DNA from: an uncultured Collinsella sp.
Lineage (GTDB): Bacteria > Actinomycetota > Coriobacteriia > Coriobacteriales > Coriobacteriaceae
Reading direction: 5' to 3'
DNA length: 64,000 nt
NCBI GenBank assembly: GCA_958353395.1
Contig: CATWSG010000001.1
Span: forward strand, 62,001-126,000
Made by a program: the position numbers and the translations under genes. Below, in pieces: positions 1 through 8,290 of this stretch. Under the pieces are notes generated by a model that was not told the DNA's origin, ran no database searches, and saw only the letters and a list, made by a program, of their open reading frames with translations. Positions within the stretch are counted from its first letter, which is position 1; the number at the start of each line of letters is the position of its first letter.

Positions 1-1283
1 GCGCCGGCAGTCGCTGCAGAACTCGAGAGCAGGCCGATAAACAGGGACGGGCCAAACGATGCGGCAATCATGTTCCACGTGTTAAGCAATGCCGTTCCGT
101 GAGGATGTTCAGCGGCAGGCAGCGTCTCCAATCCGGCCGTTTGCGAGGGGCTCAGCACCAAACCGACTCCGGCATACACCACAACGGTCAGCGCCACAAC
201 GACGCCGATGTTCATACTCGCCGCCGTCATCGAGATGGCAGTCTGCCCCACGGCAATCAGGGCAAAACCGACCGGCAGCAGCGGCCATGCGCCACGGGCG
301 TCCATCACGCGTCCGCCCACAATCGAGGTCACGGCGTTGCAGGCAATCGCCGGCAAAATGAGCAAGCCCGCAATAAGTGCGGTCATGCCGTATGCGCCCT
401 CAAAATAGAGCGGCAACAAAACGCTCATCGAGAACGTCGTCATCATCGACACCACCACAAGCAAACACGCAGGCCAAAAGCGAAAGCTCGCCATGGGACG
501 CACGTTAAGCACCGGATGCTCGAGCTTGAGCTGACGGGCCGCAAACAGGCCGAGCAGCACAATGGCGGCGAAAAGCGCCACGATGCCGGCAATCAGATTG
601 GTCGAGAACTCGCCTACGGAATACACAAATGCCGTAATGCCGGCGGCGAGCAAAACAACCGACAGAATATCAAGCGTGGTGTTCGAGCGCTCTCCGACAT
701 TCTGAACAAGCTTAACGCCCGCCGCAGCGACCACAATGCCGCCCACCAGCGGCACTACGAACACCGCCCTCCAGCCAAATAACGTGCACATAAGACCGCT
801 AATCACGGGTCCAAACGCCGGCCCTAGCGTAATGCAGGCACCACCCAGGCTCAGATACAGACCGAGCTTCTCGCGCGGGGCGCAAGACAGCACCACGTTC
901 ATCATGAGCGGAAACAAGATGCCCGATCCCGCAGCCTGCAAAATACGACTTGGCAGCAAAACGCTAAACGACGGAGCGATCAGACACAGGGCTTCGCCGG
1001 CGACCATACATCCGCATGCGAAAAACAACAGCTTGCGCGTCGAGAAACGGCCGGACAGGAAGGCCATGATGGCCGTAAAGATCGACGTCACAATCATGTA
1101 GCCCGAGACGAGCCACTGCGCCGTGGTGGCACTCACCGAAAAGGCCGCCATAATGTCGTGCAACGCCACGTTAATGATGTTCTCGTTAAACGCGGCAACA
1201 AAGGCCGCAATATACATAACGACGAGAAGCGCCGCAGTGGCCGATGGCGTTACTTGAACTTGTTGCTGAGATTTGCTCCCCAT
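1..1283 (-). CDS. MFS multidrug exporter, DHA2 type (3' end cut off by window edge)
   Basis: Reading leftward from an ATG at 1283, the frame stays open to the window edge, giving about 427 residues without a stop. The product starts MGSKSQQQVQ and then runs through closely spaced hydrophobic segments, with the motif LVSGYMIVTSIF in helix 2, SGRFSTRK (loop 2-3, MFS motif A) and GGACITLGPAFGPVISG (motif C of drug:H+ antiporters). Motif C plus the spacing of helices fits the 14-helix DHA2 (EmrB/QacA-like) group, which exports lipophilic compounds across the inner membrane using the proton gradient. Substrate cannot be told from sequence. A GGAAGGAAATGC sequence just upstream supplies the ribosome site. 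The gene points away from the deformylase-like gene at 1489, so the two may share a promoter region. Confidence 0.85.
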   Translation of the reverse strand, partial: MGSKSQQQVQVTPSATAALLVVMYIAAFVAAFNENIINVALHDIMAAFSVSATTAQWLVSGYMIVTSIFTAIMAFLSGRFSTRKLLFFACGCMVAGEALCLIAPSFSVLLPSRILQAAGSGILFPLMMNVVLSCAPREKLGLYLSLGGACITLGPAFGPVISGLMCTLFGWRAVFVVPLVGGIVVAAAGVKLVQNVGERSNTTLDILSVVLLAAGITAFVYSVGEFSTNLIAGIVALFAAIVLLGLFAARQLKLEHPVLNVRPMASFRFWPACLLVVVSMMTTFSMSVLLPLYFEGAYGMTALIAGLLILPAIACNAVTSIVGGRVMDARGAWPLLPVGFALIAVGQTAISMTAASMNIGVVVALTVVVYAGVGLVLSPSQTAGLETLPAAEHPHGTALLNTWNMIAASFGPSLFIGLLSSSAATAG

Positions 1284-1488
1284 GCATTTCCTTCCTCTTG
1301 GAACGACAGTTGCATCGCCCCAGAGGAACAGTCCAGGGCGAAAAATGAGCCCTAGACTTACGCCAGACGCCGTACACGACGAGTCTGACAACATGGTCCA
1401 ACGTCGAAAGATTGTAACGCGGACGCACAGCTTTCCTTCCGCGCTATTATTAAAAGTCCACGAAAGCATGAGACATGAGGAGCCCACC

Positions 1489-1899
1489 ATGATTAAGCCC
1501 ATCATGAAATCCGAGTTCTTTTTGCGCCTGCCTTCCGAAGACGCGGGACCCGACGACGCCGCGACCGGGCAGGACCTCCTGGATACACTCCACGAGCATG
1601 AGCGCGAGTGCGTGGGCCTCGCCGCCAACATGATTGGCGTGCGCAAACGCATCATCTGCGTAAAGGACGGCAACAGGACACTCCTGATGTACAACCCTCA
1701 AATTCTTGAGCAAGTCAATGCCTATCAGACGAGCGAAGGATGTCTCTCGCTGATCGGCGAGCGTCCCTGTACCCGCTATCGCCGCATTAAGGTGGAGTAT
1801 TTGGACGAGAACTTCGTCCACCGCATCAAAAACTTCTCGGGCTACACCGCCGAGATCATCCAGCACGAAATCGACCACTGCAACGGCGTCGTGGTTTAG
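1489..1899 (+). CDS. Peptide deformylase family protein
   Basis: This 136-residue protein carries the three deformylase signatures in order: motif 1 as CVGLAANMIG (about residue 45), motif 2 as EGCLS (about 85) and motif 3 as HEIDH near the C-terminus. Cys of motif 2 and the two His of motif 3 are the metal ligands, and Glu of HEIDH is the general base. The usual glutamine of motif 1 (GLAAxQ) is Met here, as I recall for a short Firmicutes/Actinobacteria deformylase subgroup. The ATG at 1489 is preferred over the longer open frame because GAGGAG lies 7 bases upstream. Deformylases remove the formyl group from nascent proteins, but this could be an accessory paralogue; a second relative sits at 15540-15959. 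Confidence 0.85.
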   Translation: MIKPIMKSEFFLRLPSEDAGPDDAATGQDLLDTLHEHERECVGLAANMIGVRKRIICVKDGNRTLLMYNPQILEQVNAYQTSEGCLSLIGERPCTRYRRIKVEYLDENFVHRIKNFSGYTAEIIQHEIDHCNGVVV

Positions 1900-1935
1900 G
1901 CCACCTGCCAAAATGAGGGTACCGGAGGCCTCCCT

Positions 1936-2859
1936 ATGGATATCAGCCGCTTTGGCGAATTCGCCATCTTAGCGCAGTCACGCACGTTTCTTGATGCGGC
2001 GGAACTGCTTTTCATGTCGCAATCAACCCTCTCCAAGCACATCATGGCAATGGAGCACGAACTCGGCTGCAAGCTCATCGATCGAAGCCAGCGCCACGTA
2101 ACACTCACCGCGCAAGGTGAAGCGCTCCTCCCCTATGCGCAAAAAATTGCGACGCTTCAGCACCGTTATCTTGCCGCCATTCAAATAGGCGCAGGTGAGC
2201 CGCTCGAGCACCTCACCGTAGGTTCTATCCCCATTATGGCCCCTTATGGGATCACGGACGCCGTCATCGATTTTCAGCAGGCGAACCCCTCATATTCCGT
2301 TGAGCTCATCGAGGGCGAGGGCGACACACTCAAGCGCATGCTCCTGCACGAGGACATTGACCTGGCCTTCATCCGTGACGGCGGCGCCATCGAGCCGGAG
2401 TTCAAAAAGATTCCCTTTACGACCGACCGGCTCGTGGCCGTCCTTCCACTCGACCATCCGCTCGCCGAACGTGACACCGTCGAGATAGACGACCTTATCG
2501 ACGAGAATTTCCTCATGCTTCCCCAAGGCTCGTTCGTAAGCGAGCTCGTCCTTTCCCTTTGTCGCGAAGCTGGATTTGGCCCACGTGTTACGTTCACCGG
2601 CAAACGAGCCGAGAACATCATCTCCCTTGTCGCGCGCGGCGCCGGCGTCTCATTCCTCATGCGCAAGCCGGCGGAATCGCTCGCCAGCGGAAAGGTAGCC
2701 CTGGTGCCGCTCGAGCCCGCGACGACCTCCGAGGTCAGGCTCTACCTCAAGCGAAACGCCGCGCACTCGCAGGCGGTCGTCTCGTTCATCGGCTTCCTCC
2801 CCTACCGTCAGCTCCTGCAGGGCGACCGTACGTCTTCCACCGCGGCACGACCGTCATAA
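1936..2859 (+). CDS. LysR-family transcriptional regulator
   Basis: The 307-residue product has an N-terminal winged helix-turn-helix (residues 1-60, with DAAELLFMSQSTLSKHIMAM as the recognition region) and a C-terminal periplasmic-binding-protein-like effector domain of about 200 residues. This is the standard LysR layout and length. It begins 36 bases after the deformylase-like gene with GGAGG upstream, so it may be co-transcribed with it. It lies tail to tail with the leftward PTS/ceramidase cluster, separated by the 2922-2962 hairpin; it could regulate that cluster, but nothing in the sequence proves it. The effector is unknown. The last 20 residues are polar and low in structure. Confidence 0.9.
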   Translation: MDISRFGEFAILAQSRTFLDAAELLFMSQSTLSKHIMAMEHELGCKLIDRSQRHVTLTAQGEALLPYAQKIATLQHRYLAAIQIGAGEPLEHLTVGSIPIMAPYGITDAVIDFQQANPSYSVELIEGEGDTLKRMLLHEDIDLAFIRDGGAIEPEFKKIPFTTDRLVAVLPLDHPLAERDTVEIDDLIDENFLMLPQGSFVSELVLSLCREAGFGPRVTFTGKRAENIISLVARGAGVSFLMRKPAESLASGKVALVPLEPATTSEVRLYLKRNAAHSQAVVSFIGFLPYRQLLQGDRTSSTAARPS

Positions 2860-2921
2860 TCCCCGCTGCTCCACAACCGCAGACTTGTGTCCGCAAACAC
2901 GCTGACAACGGCACAAAACAC

Positions 2922-2962
2922 AAATATGCCTCGGGCGGCACGTCGCCGTCCGAGGCATATTT
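2922..2962. terminator. Bidirectional terminator hairpin
   Basis: A perfect 13-base inverted repeat, AAATATGCCTCGG and its complement, brackets a 15-base loop. A-rich sequence precedes it and T-rich sequence follows on each strand. It sits between the convergent LysR gene and PTS gene, so it can stop transcription from both. Confidence 0.8.
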
Positions 2963-2982
2963 AGTTAAAGTGCGCAGACAGA

Positions 2983-4425
2983 CTAGTCCACCGAGATGTT
3001 GAGCGCCTTACCGCCCTCGTCCTTCCTGGTACCGATCACCATAGCGGCGACAAGAGCCAGAACGAAAGCGACCACACCGGAGATGACAAGGCCGATAAAG
3101 CCCATGTCGATGCCGGCAGGGTTAATAAAGCTCGGAAAACCGAGCGGGCCGGAGGCACCGAAGGCATAGAGTTTGGCACCCATGAGGCCGGCGATGGCGC
3201 CGCCTACACCAGCGGAAATAAAGGTTGCCCACATAAGGCGCTTACGCGGCAGCAAGATGGCGTAAAGCGCAGGCTCGTTGACACCGAAAATCGAAGAGAC
3301 AAGGGCGGGAATGTTGACGGCAGCATTTTCCTCGGAATCCTTGGTTCGGATGATCATGCCAAGCACAGCACCGGCGATGGCACAACCGCCTGCATACACG
3401 AGCGGATTAATGAGGTCATAGCCGTAGGTTGCGACATCGAGGAACCACAGCGGGATGATACCCCAGTGCAGGCCGAACATGACGAGCAGGCTCCAGAACG
3501 TGCCGATGACGAAGCCGGCGATGGCGGGCTGGAAGTTGATGAGCATCAAGATGATCTGGGCAACGATGTTGGAGAGGACCGTCATGACCGGACCGACCAC
3601 AAGCAGGCCAAGGATGCCGCAAATGAGGAGCGTCAGGATGTTGGAGAAGAACGAGCTCACAAGCGCGGGCAGCGCGTTAGAAAGGGCCTTGTGCACCTTG
3701 GAGGCAACCCAGACGATAAAGATCGCAGGCAGAATCGTCGATGAGTAATTCTGCATGATCAGCGGGATGCCAAAAATATCACCGTAGACATTGGACTCGA
3801 AGACCGTGCCGGCGCCGAGCGTGTAGAGCGGATCTCCGCCCATAAGGGCAACGAGCGTCGGGTAGACGAGGATACCACCGAGCGCCATTCCCATAACGGG
3901 CTTAAGTCCGAACTTCTTGGCCGACGTCCAGCCAATGATTAGCGGAAAGTAATAGAAGACCGAATCTCCGATTGCCGAGAGCGTCACATACGTATTGCTG
4001 TCCTTGGCAAGCCAACCGGCAACCGTGCAGAGCGCGAGCATCGACTTGATAAAGCCACCGGCCATAAGCACGCCAAGAACCGGTTGCAGAATCTCGGAGA
4101 TGATGGCAAGCAGACGCGAGAATGGATCGCTCTTTTTGACGTCGTCGCCTTCATCGATATCGAGCGCGGGTTTGGAGTCGAACCCGCCAATCTGAACAAG
4201 GTCGTTGTAGACGGCCTCGACAGTGGCACCAATCACGACCTGATACTGTCCGCCGGCCTGGATAACGTCAACGACGCCCTTCGTCGCCTTAAGCTCATTG
4301 GTCTGGGCGAGCGATTCATCCTTGAGGTGGAAGCGGAGACGCGTAATGCAGTGGCTCACGTCTAACACATTGTCTCGACCACCGACCTTTGTGATGATTT
4401 CATCGCAAAGCTTCTGGTATTTCAT
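2983..4425 (-). CDS. PTS permease EIIBC, beta-glucoside/sucrose (Glc superfamily) type
   Basis: The 480-residue protein has an N-terminal EIIB domain (residues 1-80) with the phosphorylatable Cys26 in HCITRLRF, followed by a multi-helix EIIC domain (about 110-470) that carries GLHWGIIPLW. It would transport a sugar across the inner membrane and phosphorylate it, taking phosphate from a separate EIIA because no EIIA domain is fused. The start at 4425 is set by AAAGGAG placed 6 bases upstream; a longer open frame upstream has no support. It is the last gene of a leftward cluster after two ceramidase-like hydrolases and an amidohydrolase-fold protein, suggesting a glycosylated substrate, which is inference. 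Sugar specificity within the glucoside/sucrose/trehalose group cannot be fixed. Confidence 0.9.
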   Translation of the reverse strand: MKYQKLCDEIITKVGGRDNVLDVSHCITRLRFHLKDESLAQTNELKATKGVVDVIQAGGQYQVVIGATVEAVYNDLVQIGGFDSKPALDIDEGDDVKKSDPFSRLLAIISEILQPVLGVLMAGGFIKSMLALCTVAGWLAKDSNTYVTLSAIGDSVFYYFPLIIGWTSAKKFGLKPVMGMALGGILVYPTLVALMGGDPLYTLGAGTVFESNVYGDIFGIPLIMQNYSSTILPAIFIVWVASKVHKALSNALPALVSSFFSNILTLLICGILGLLVVGPVMTVLSNIVAQIILMLINFQPAIAGFVIGTFWSLLVMFGLHWGIIPLWFLDVATYGYDLINPLVYAGGCAIAGAVLGMIIRTKDSEENAAVNIPALVSSIFGVNEPALYAILLPRKRLMWATFISAGVGGAIAGLMGAKLYAFGASGPLGFPSFINPAGIDMGFIGLVISGVVAFVLALVAAMVIGTRKDEGGKALNISVD

Positions 4426-4618
4426 GGAATTCTCCTTTTTCTGAGCGGGGTATAGCATCGATTTCATGCCTCCGTAGTCGACGTGGGAGGACAAGGAACC
4501 CGCTTCCCCCTTTGAAATCCGCGGACGCACGTACGCCCGGGATGGGAAACGGCAGAGAAGATGGAAGATACCGATCACATGGCAGCGAGCCTCATTGGCC
4601 CATGCCACGCAATCAGGC

Positions 4619-5737
4619 CTACAGACGCGAAGCTGCTGCGCCGAGAAGTCTCGTCGTCTGGCAGAACTTGTCACACAGACGTTCCGGTTCGCCCTGGGGA
4701 ATCTGAGTACGCTCGGTCTCAAAGGAGAGGCCGTACTCGCGTGCCGGAAGGAAATACTCAAAATAGCCGTTGGTGTAACCGCAGACTATTCCCTCGACCG
4801 GACATTCGCGCTTCATGCGAATGCCCAGGTCGCTGCCGAGTTCACTCGGGAACACAAAGAGATGCAGGCCGCCCAGACTGATGACGGCACACTTAAGCAT
4901 GAGTGAAAAGTCGTCATGGGCAACGGTGTGATAGAACGTCTGAGGCTCGATGCGGTCAAGAACGACCTCGCGATCGAGCTTGATCTGGGAAATCGCCTCG
5001 GCAAGACCGGTCGAAACACGCTCAACCTCGGGAATGCCGCGTCCCTGGCGAAAATTGCGGTCGCTACAGTCGCCAGCAGCACCGACGACCATGGCCGGAT
5101 AGTAACCAAGACTCTGAGCGAGCTTTTTGCCGGTAAGACCGGCGAGTTCGCTCGTGAGCTCCGTGCAGTCGGGTCCGACGCAAGCGGAATGCACCGCCCA
5201 GTTCACAAAGCCCGCAAATGGCTTGCCTTCGGTATCGAAGAACGATACGACAATGACCTCATTGTCGGCGAGTTCACCTGGGATGATGCGGTTGTCGTAG
5301 AAACCGGTGATGACCTGCTTGCCCAAGCGACAAATCGCGGGCTGTGCGTTGGCGCGGCACTCCTCAAAGCATTGGCAAATGGTATCGAGGAACCAGCGGT
5401 AGTAGTTCTCGTCGAATTTTCCCGTCCACCAGCTGCGGTGGTAAGCAACGATTGAAGTATGGTCGTGCGTCGCCGAGAGCAGGACGCAATCACGGTCAAT
5501 GCCGTAGCGCTCGGCGAGCATTGTCTTGACTTCCTCGGCCATGCTTTCCTCGAACTCGAGGACATCGGCATTAAAGAGAAACACTTCACGTTCGCCTTGC
5601 TGGAAGAGGATGGCGTTGGCGAAGACGTCGTCATGGACGCCTGTCGCAGGCTCCAGACGGTTGGGAAGATTGCGGTAGCCAATCAGGTAGATGTCGCCCT
5701 GTGGGGTGATTTTGCGGCGCGCGTGTCCAATGTTCAT
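4619..5737 (-). CDS. Neutral/alkaline ceramidase-like hydrolase (N-terminal-domain type)
   Basis: The 372-residue protein matches the catalytic domain of neutral/alkaline ceramidases (Pfam family PF04734 by recall). It has SATHDHTS at about residue 88, equivalent to the THTH-type zinc site, and GAAGDCSDRN near residue 218, equivalent to the GDxSPN segment. True neutral ceramidases are 650-750 residues, secreted, and split ceramide to sphingosine and fatty acid. This protein is little more than half that size and shows no signal peptide, so it probably acts on a different amide or ester inside the cell. It follows a second family member by 18 bases and precedes the PTS permease by about 190 bases. 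A strong GGAG site (AGAAGGAGAACG) precedes the ATG at 5737. Confidence 0.75.
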   Translation of the reverse strand: MNIGHARRKITPQGDIYLIGYRNLPNRLEPATGVHDDVFANAILFQQGEREVFLFNADVLEFEESMAEEVKTMLAERYGIDRDCVLLSATHDHTSIVAYHRSWWTGKFDENYYRWFLDTICQCFEECRANAQPAICRLGKQVITGFYDNRIIPGELADNEVIVVSFFDTEGKPFAGFVNWAVHSACVGPDCTELTSELAGLTGKKLAQSLGYYPAMVVGAAGDCSDRNFRQGRGIPEVERVSTGLAEAISQIKLDREVVLDRIEPQTFYHTVAHDDFSLMLKCAVISLGGLHLFVFPSELGSDLGIRMKRECPVEGIVCGYTNGYFEYFLPAREYGLSFETERTQIPQGEPERLCDKFCQTTRLLGAAASRL

Positions 5738-5755
5738 GCACGTTCTCCTTCTGTG

Positions 5756-7003
5756 TCACGCCGCATTCAAGGCGGCAATGATGATTTCGACGAGGCGCTC
5801 ATGGGATCCGGCGGCAAAACCGGAGTTCATGGCCTCATAGGTGATCTTTTCGTACGCGTCGGGAGCCGGTAGGTACTTCTGTCCGCCGTTGACGAGCGTG
5901 GCAAAGAACACAGAGCCGGACCGAGCGGCGCGCACAGTGGCGCCGAATGCACTCGAGACCTCAGGTTGTACGCCGACAAGCTCGACGTTTCCCAGCCGGA
6001 GCAGATAGACCCTCGTGCGCTGCTCGCCAGCGGCATGAAATTCATACGTTCGGTGCGGAGCCAAAGAGTGAAAATCGGCGCGTGTCTGAGCGGGCAGAAA
6101 AACGTCGACCGTGCGGGCATCGATGCCGGTGGCGTCATCCTCACGCGCCATGCGAGCGGCCTCGATCAAAGCATCGCCCAAGGCCTGCCCCTGCTGGTGC
6201 AGCATGCGGTATCCGTCTTCATGGGCATCGACCGTCTGCTTAACGCCGGCCGCATCGAACATGACGTTCATGGCGCGCTCCGCCGGACCTTGGTCGCCCG
6301 CGGCGCCTGGCAGCAACAGGGCAACGCCGCCCAGCTCGCGCTCGAGTGACATGGCGGCAAAACCAAAGAGGTCTCCGCTCGCCATGTGCCTCCCCTCGGA
6401 GTCGCGCGACCCGTCGAGCACGGAGGACTGAACGTCCGCCGTCGCGAGCACGGCAACATACTCGCCCCCGGCATCCCTTATGGCGAGTACGGGCATCGTG
6501 TGGTCGGCAAACCCCCTGGGATTCGAGCCCAACCACCAGCCGGCAGGCGTCTCAATGTCGCGATTAACGTTCACGGGGCATTCGCCCTCCACAGTGGCGA
6601 GCGTGGCAGAGCGAATGCCCGCAACAGCGCGCTCGACAGCCGTGCGGGCGGCAGCGACGAGCGCTGCGCGATAGCGCTCGTTGCGGTTGCGGGCAGCATC
6701 GTCGACAAGATGCCCGGGAGTGCGGACGTGAGGCATGGAAAACGTGTGGGTAGGAACCACCCAAGAATAAGCACCGCTGCAATTGGCGGCATCCTCAACA
6801 ACCTCACGCAGATCGGCGAGTAGAGCCGGAGCGATCGAGGTGACCTCAAGCGAAAGGACGCAGGCGCGTCGCCCCGTCCCCTCGATGATAAGGGCACGGG
6901 CGAAGACCTCATGACGGAGTTCGTCGAAACCGTCGAACGGCAACACGTCCCCAAGATCGATGGCCACACGAGCGGCCCCAGCCCTCATCTCTCCTTCGTC
7001 CAT
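5756..7003 (-). CDS. Ceramidase-like hydrolase, second copy
   Basis: This 415-residue protein is a distant relative of its downstream neighbour. It shares a VPTHTFSMPH segment (about residue 85) at the metal site and GAAGDQGPAER (about residue 230) at the second conserved block. The first histidine pair of the ceramidase family is altered, so catalysis may differ. No signal peptide or membrane helix is visible. The ATG at 7003 is preferred because GAGGGGAG lies just upstream; the open frame extends 44 codons further but with Arg-rich, out-of-family sequence. It sits 26 bases after the amidohydrolase-fold gene and 18 bases before the first ceramidase-like gene, so all three look like one operon. 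Tandem, diverged copies suggest two related steps or a heteromeric enzyme. Confidence 0.65.
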   Translation of the reverse strand: MDEGEMRAGAARVAIDLGDVLPFDGFDELRHEVFARALIIEGTGRRACVLSLEVTSIAPALLADLREVVEDAANCSGAYSWVVPTHTFSMPHVRTPGHLVDDAARNRNERYRAALVAAARTAVERAVAGIRSATLATVEGECPVNVNRDIETPAGWWLGSNPRGFADHTMPVLAIRDAGGEYVAVLATADVQSSVLDGSRDSEGRHMASGDLFGFAAMSLERELGGVALLLPGAAGDQGPAERAMNVMFDAAGVKQTVDAHEDGYRMLHQQGQALGDALIEAARMAREDDATGIDARTVDVFLPAQTRADFHSLAPHRTYEFHAAGEQRTRVYLLRLGNVELVGVQPEVSSAFGATVRAARSGSVFFATLVNGGQKYLPAPDAYEKITYEAMNSGFAAGSHERLVEIIIAALNAA

Positions 7004-7029
7004 GGCAGATACTCCCCTCTGATTGCCGC

Positions 7030-8064
7030 TCACTCGACACCGTACAGTTGCTGCGCCGTACCGCCAAGCACAAGGTCGCTGTCTGTATCGCTCAGATTTG
7101 CAGCGCGAACGCAGGCGACACCCTCGGTGAGCCACTCGCGTTTAACGGGATAGCTCGTGCCAAAAACAATATGGTCTGCACCCAGCACGTCAACCGCGCA
7201 GGCAAGGAGTGTCTTGCCCCAAGGCTGAGCATGGGACATGTCGAAATAGATGTTGTTCTCGAGGCGCCTGGAAACGGTCTCGGTATCGACCTGAAAACGG
7301 CCAGAAGCATCAGGGCGCTTGGGACCATGAGGCAGCAGCATCTCCTTGAACGCAAAGTATGCGCCGCCGAGCATGGAGTGGACCATCTTGATATTGGGGT
7401 AGCGCTCAAAGAAATCGCCAAAGATCTCTCGGCCGATCGCCGTAGTTTGGTCGACGCAGCGGCCATAAGAGCGGCGAAGGTTGTCGTACGCGAGAAGCGA
7501 TTCGTTCTCGACCGGCACGGGAACATGGTGCACGTAAACGGTGACATGGCGTTCGTTCAGGTGCTCGAAAAAGCTCGAGAAGACTTGGTCGTCGAGATAG
7601 CGCTTGCCGTAGTGAGCGCAGAGCTGCACACCCGCAAAACCATCGTCGAGCCTGCGATCGAGCTCCTCCAAATTCGCTTTGGTGCCAAAGGGCGGCACAG
7701 CGACAAGCGGAATCAGACGGCCACTTGACGCCTTCGCGTCAGCAGCCATACCGTCGTTGAAACGCCGGCACATCTCGAGCGACATCCACTCGTGACAACC
7801 GGGGAGCTTGAGGATCGCCTTGTCGACCCCCGCCTCATCCATATCGGCCAAGCGCTTCTCGAGGGTGTAGTCGCCCTCAATGTAGTTAAGACCCGGAGAA
7901 CCGGCGGGCATCTCGATCACGATCTGTCGTTTGCCGGCGGAATTCATGGTCAGATAGCCTTCGGTGTCATAGGCGCGGGGTACCTCGGCCAAAAACTGTT
8001 CGCAGAGCGTCTCGTCATGAAAGATGTGCTCGTCGAACCAGTAGGAATTTGCATCGATAATCAT
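7030..8064 (-). CDS. Amidohydrolase-2-fold protein with altered metal site
   Basis: The 344-residue protein has the layout of the amidohydrolase_2 TIM-barrel family (ACMSD and resorcylate-decarboxylase relatives). Recognisable strands end in VYVHHVPVP (about residue 175), MVHSMLGG (about 232) and the closing FGTSYP (about 305). Family members normally start with a His-x-His zinc pair and end with an Asp in FGSDYP. Here the first strand reads IIDANSYW and the last Asp is Ser, so at least three metal ligands are missing. It may use another metal arrangement or be non-catalytic. It is the first gene of the leftward cluster, with AAAGGCGGTTCC upstream and a palindrome at 8146-8162 about 80 bases before the start. 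Confidence 0.7.
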   Translation of the reverse strand: MIIDANSYWFDEHIFHDETLCEQFLAEVPRAYDTEGYLTMNSAGKRQIVIEMPAGSPGLNYIEGDYTLEKRLADMDEAGVDKAILKLPGCHEWMSLEMCRRFNDGMAADAKASSGRLIPLVAVPPFGTKANLEELDRRLDDGFAGVQLCAHYGKRYLDDQVFSSFFEHLNERHVTVYVHHVPVPVENESLLAYDNLRRSYGRCVDQTTAIGREIFGDFFERYPNIKMVHSMLGGAYFAFKEMLLPHGPKRPDASGRFQVDTETVSRRLENNIYFDMSHAQPWGKTLLACAVDVLGADHIVFGTSYPVKREWLTEGVACVRAANLSDTDSDLVLGGTAQQLYGVE

Positions 8065-8145
8065 TGGTTGGAACCGCCTTTCATCTTGTTGAAAACATTC
8101 TAGAAAAGCAGGTACCCGGACATCAATTCCAGCTTAAGCCCACTG

Positions 8146-8162
8146 TATTCCATTTTGGAATA
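8146..8162. promoter_or_regulatory. Candidate operator palindrome upstream of the PTS/ceramidase cluster
   Basis: TATTCCATTTTGGAATA is a perfect inverted repeat with 7-base arms around TTT. It is centred about 90 bases upstream of the first gene of the leftward cluster. T-N11-A spacing fits LysR binding boxes, and the nearest free LysR gene is at 1936-2859. The link is inference. Confidence 0.45.
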
Positions 8163-8230
8163 GAACTTACCGCTCACACGCGAACCTCGCCCGCTCAACG
8201 AGACAAGCGCTAACAGCACGGGCTTAGACA

Positions 8231-8270
8231 GAAAACGGTCGGCCCGCATCCGTTGCGGGCCGACCGTTTC
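8231..8270 (-). terminator. Terminator of the HTH-aminotransferase gene
   Basis: A 16-base near-perfect inverted repeat (GAAACGGTCGGCCCGC and complement) with a 7-base loop lies 20 bases past the aminotransferase stop on the minus strand and ends in TTTTC. The arms are long enough to work in both directions. Confidence 0.8.
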
Positions 8271-8290
8271 ATTACAGTCTACCTTTGCCG

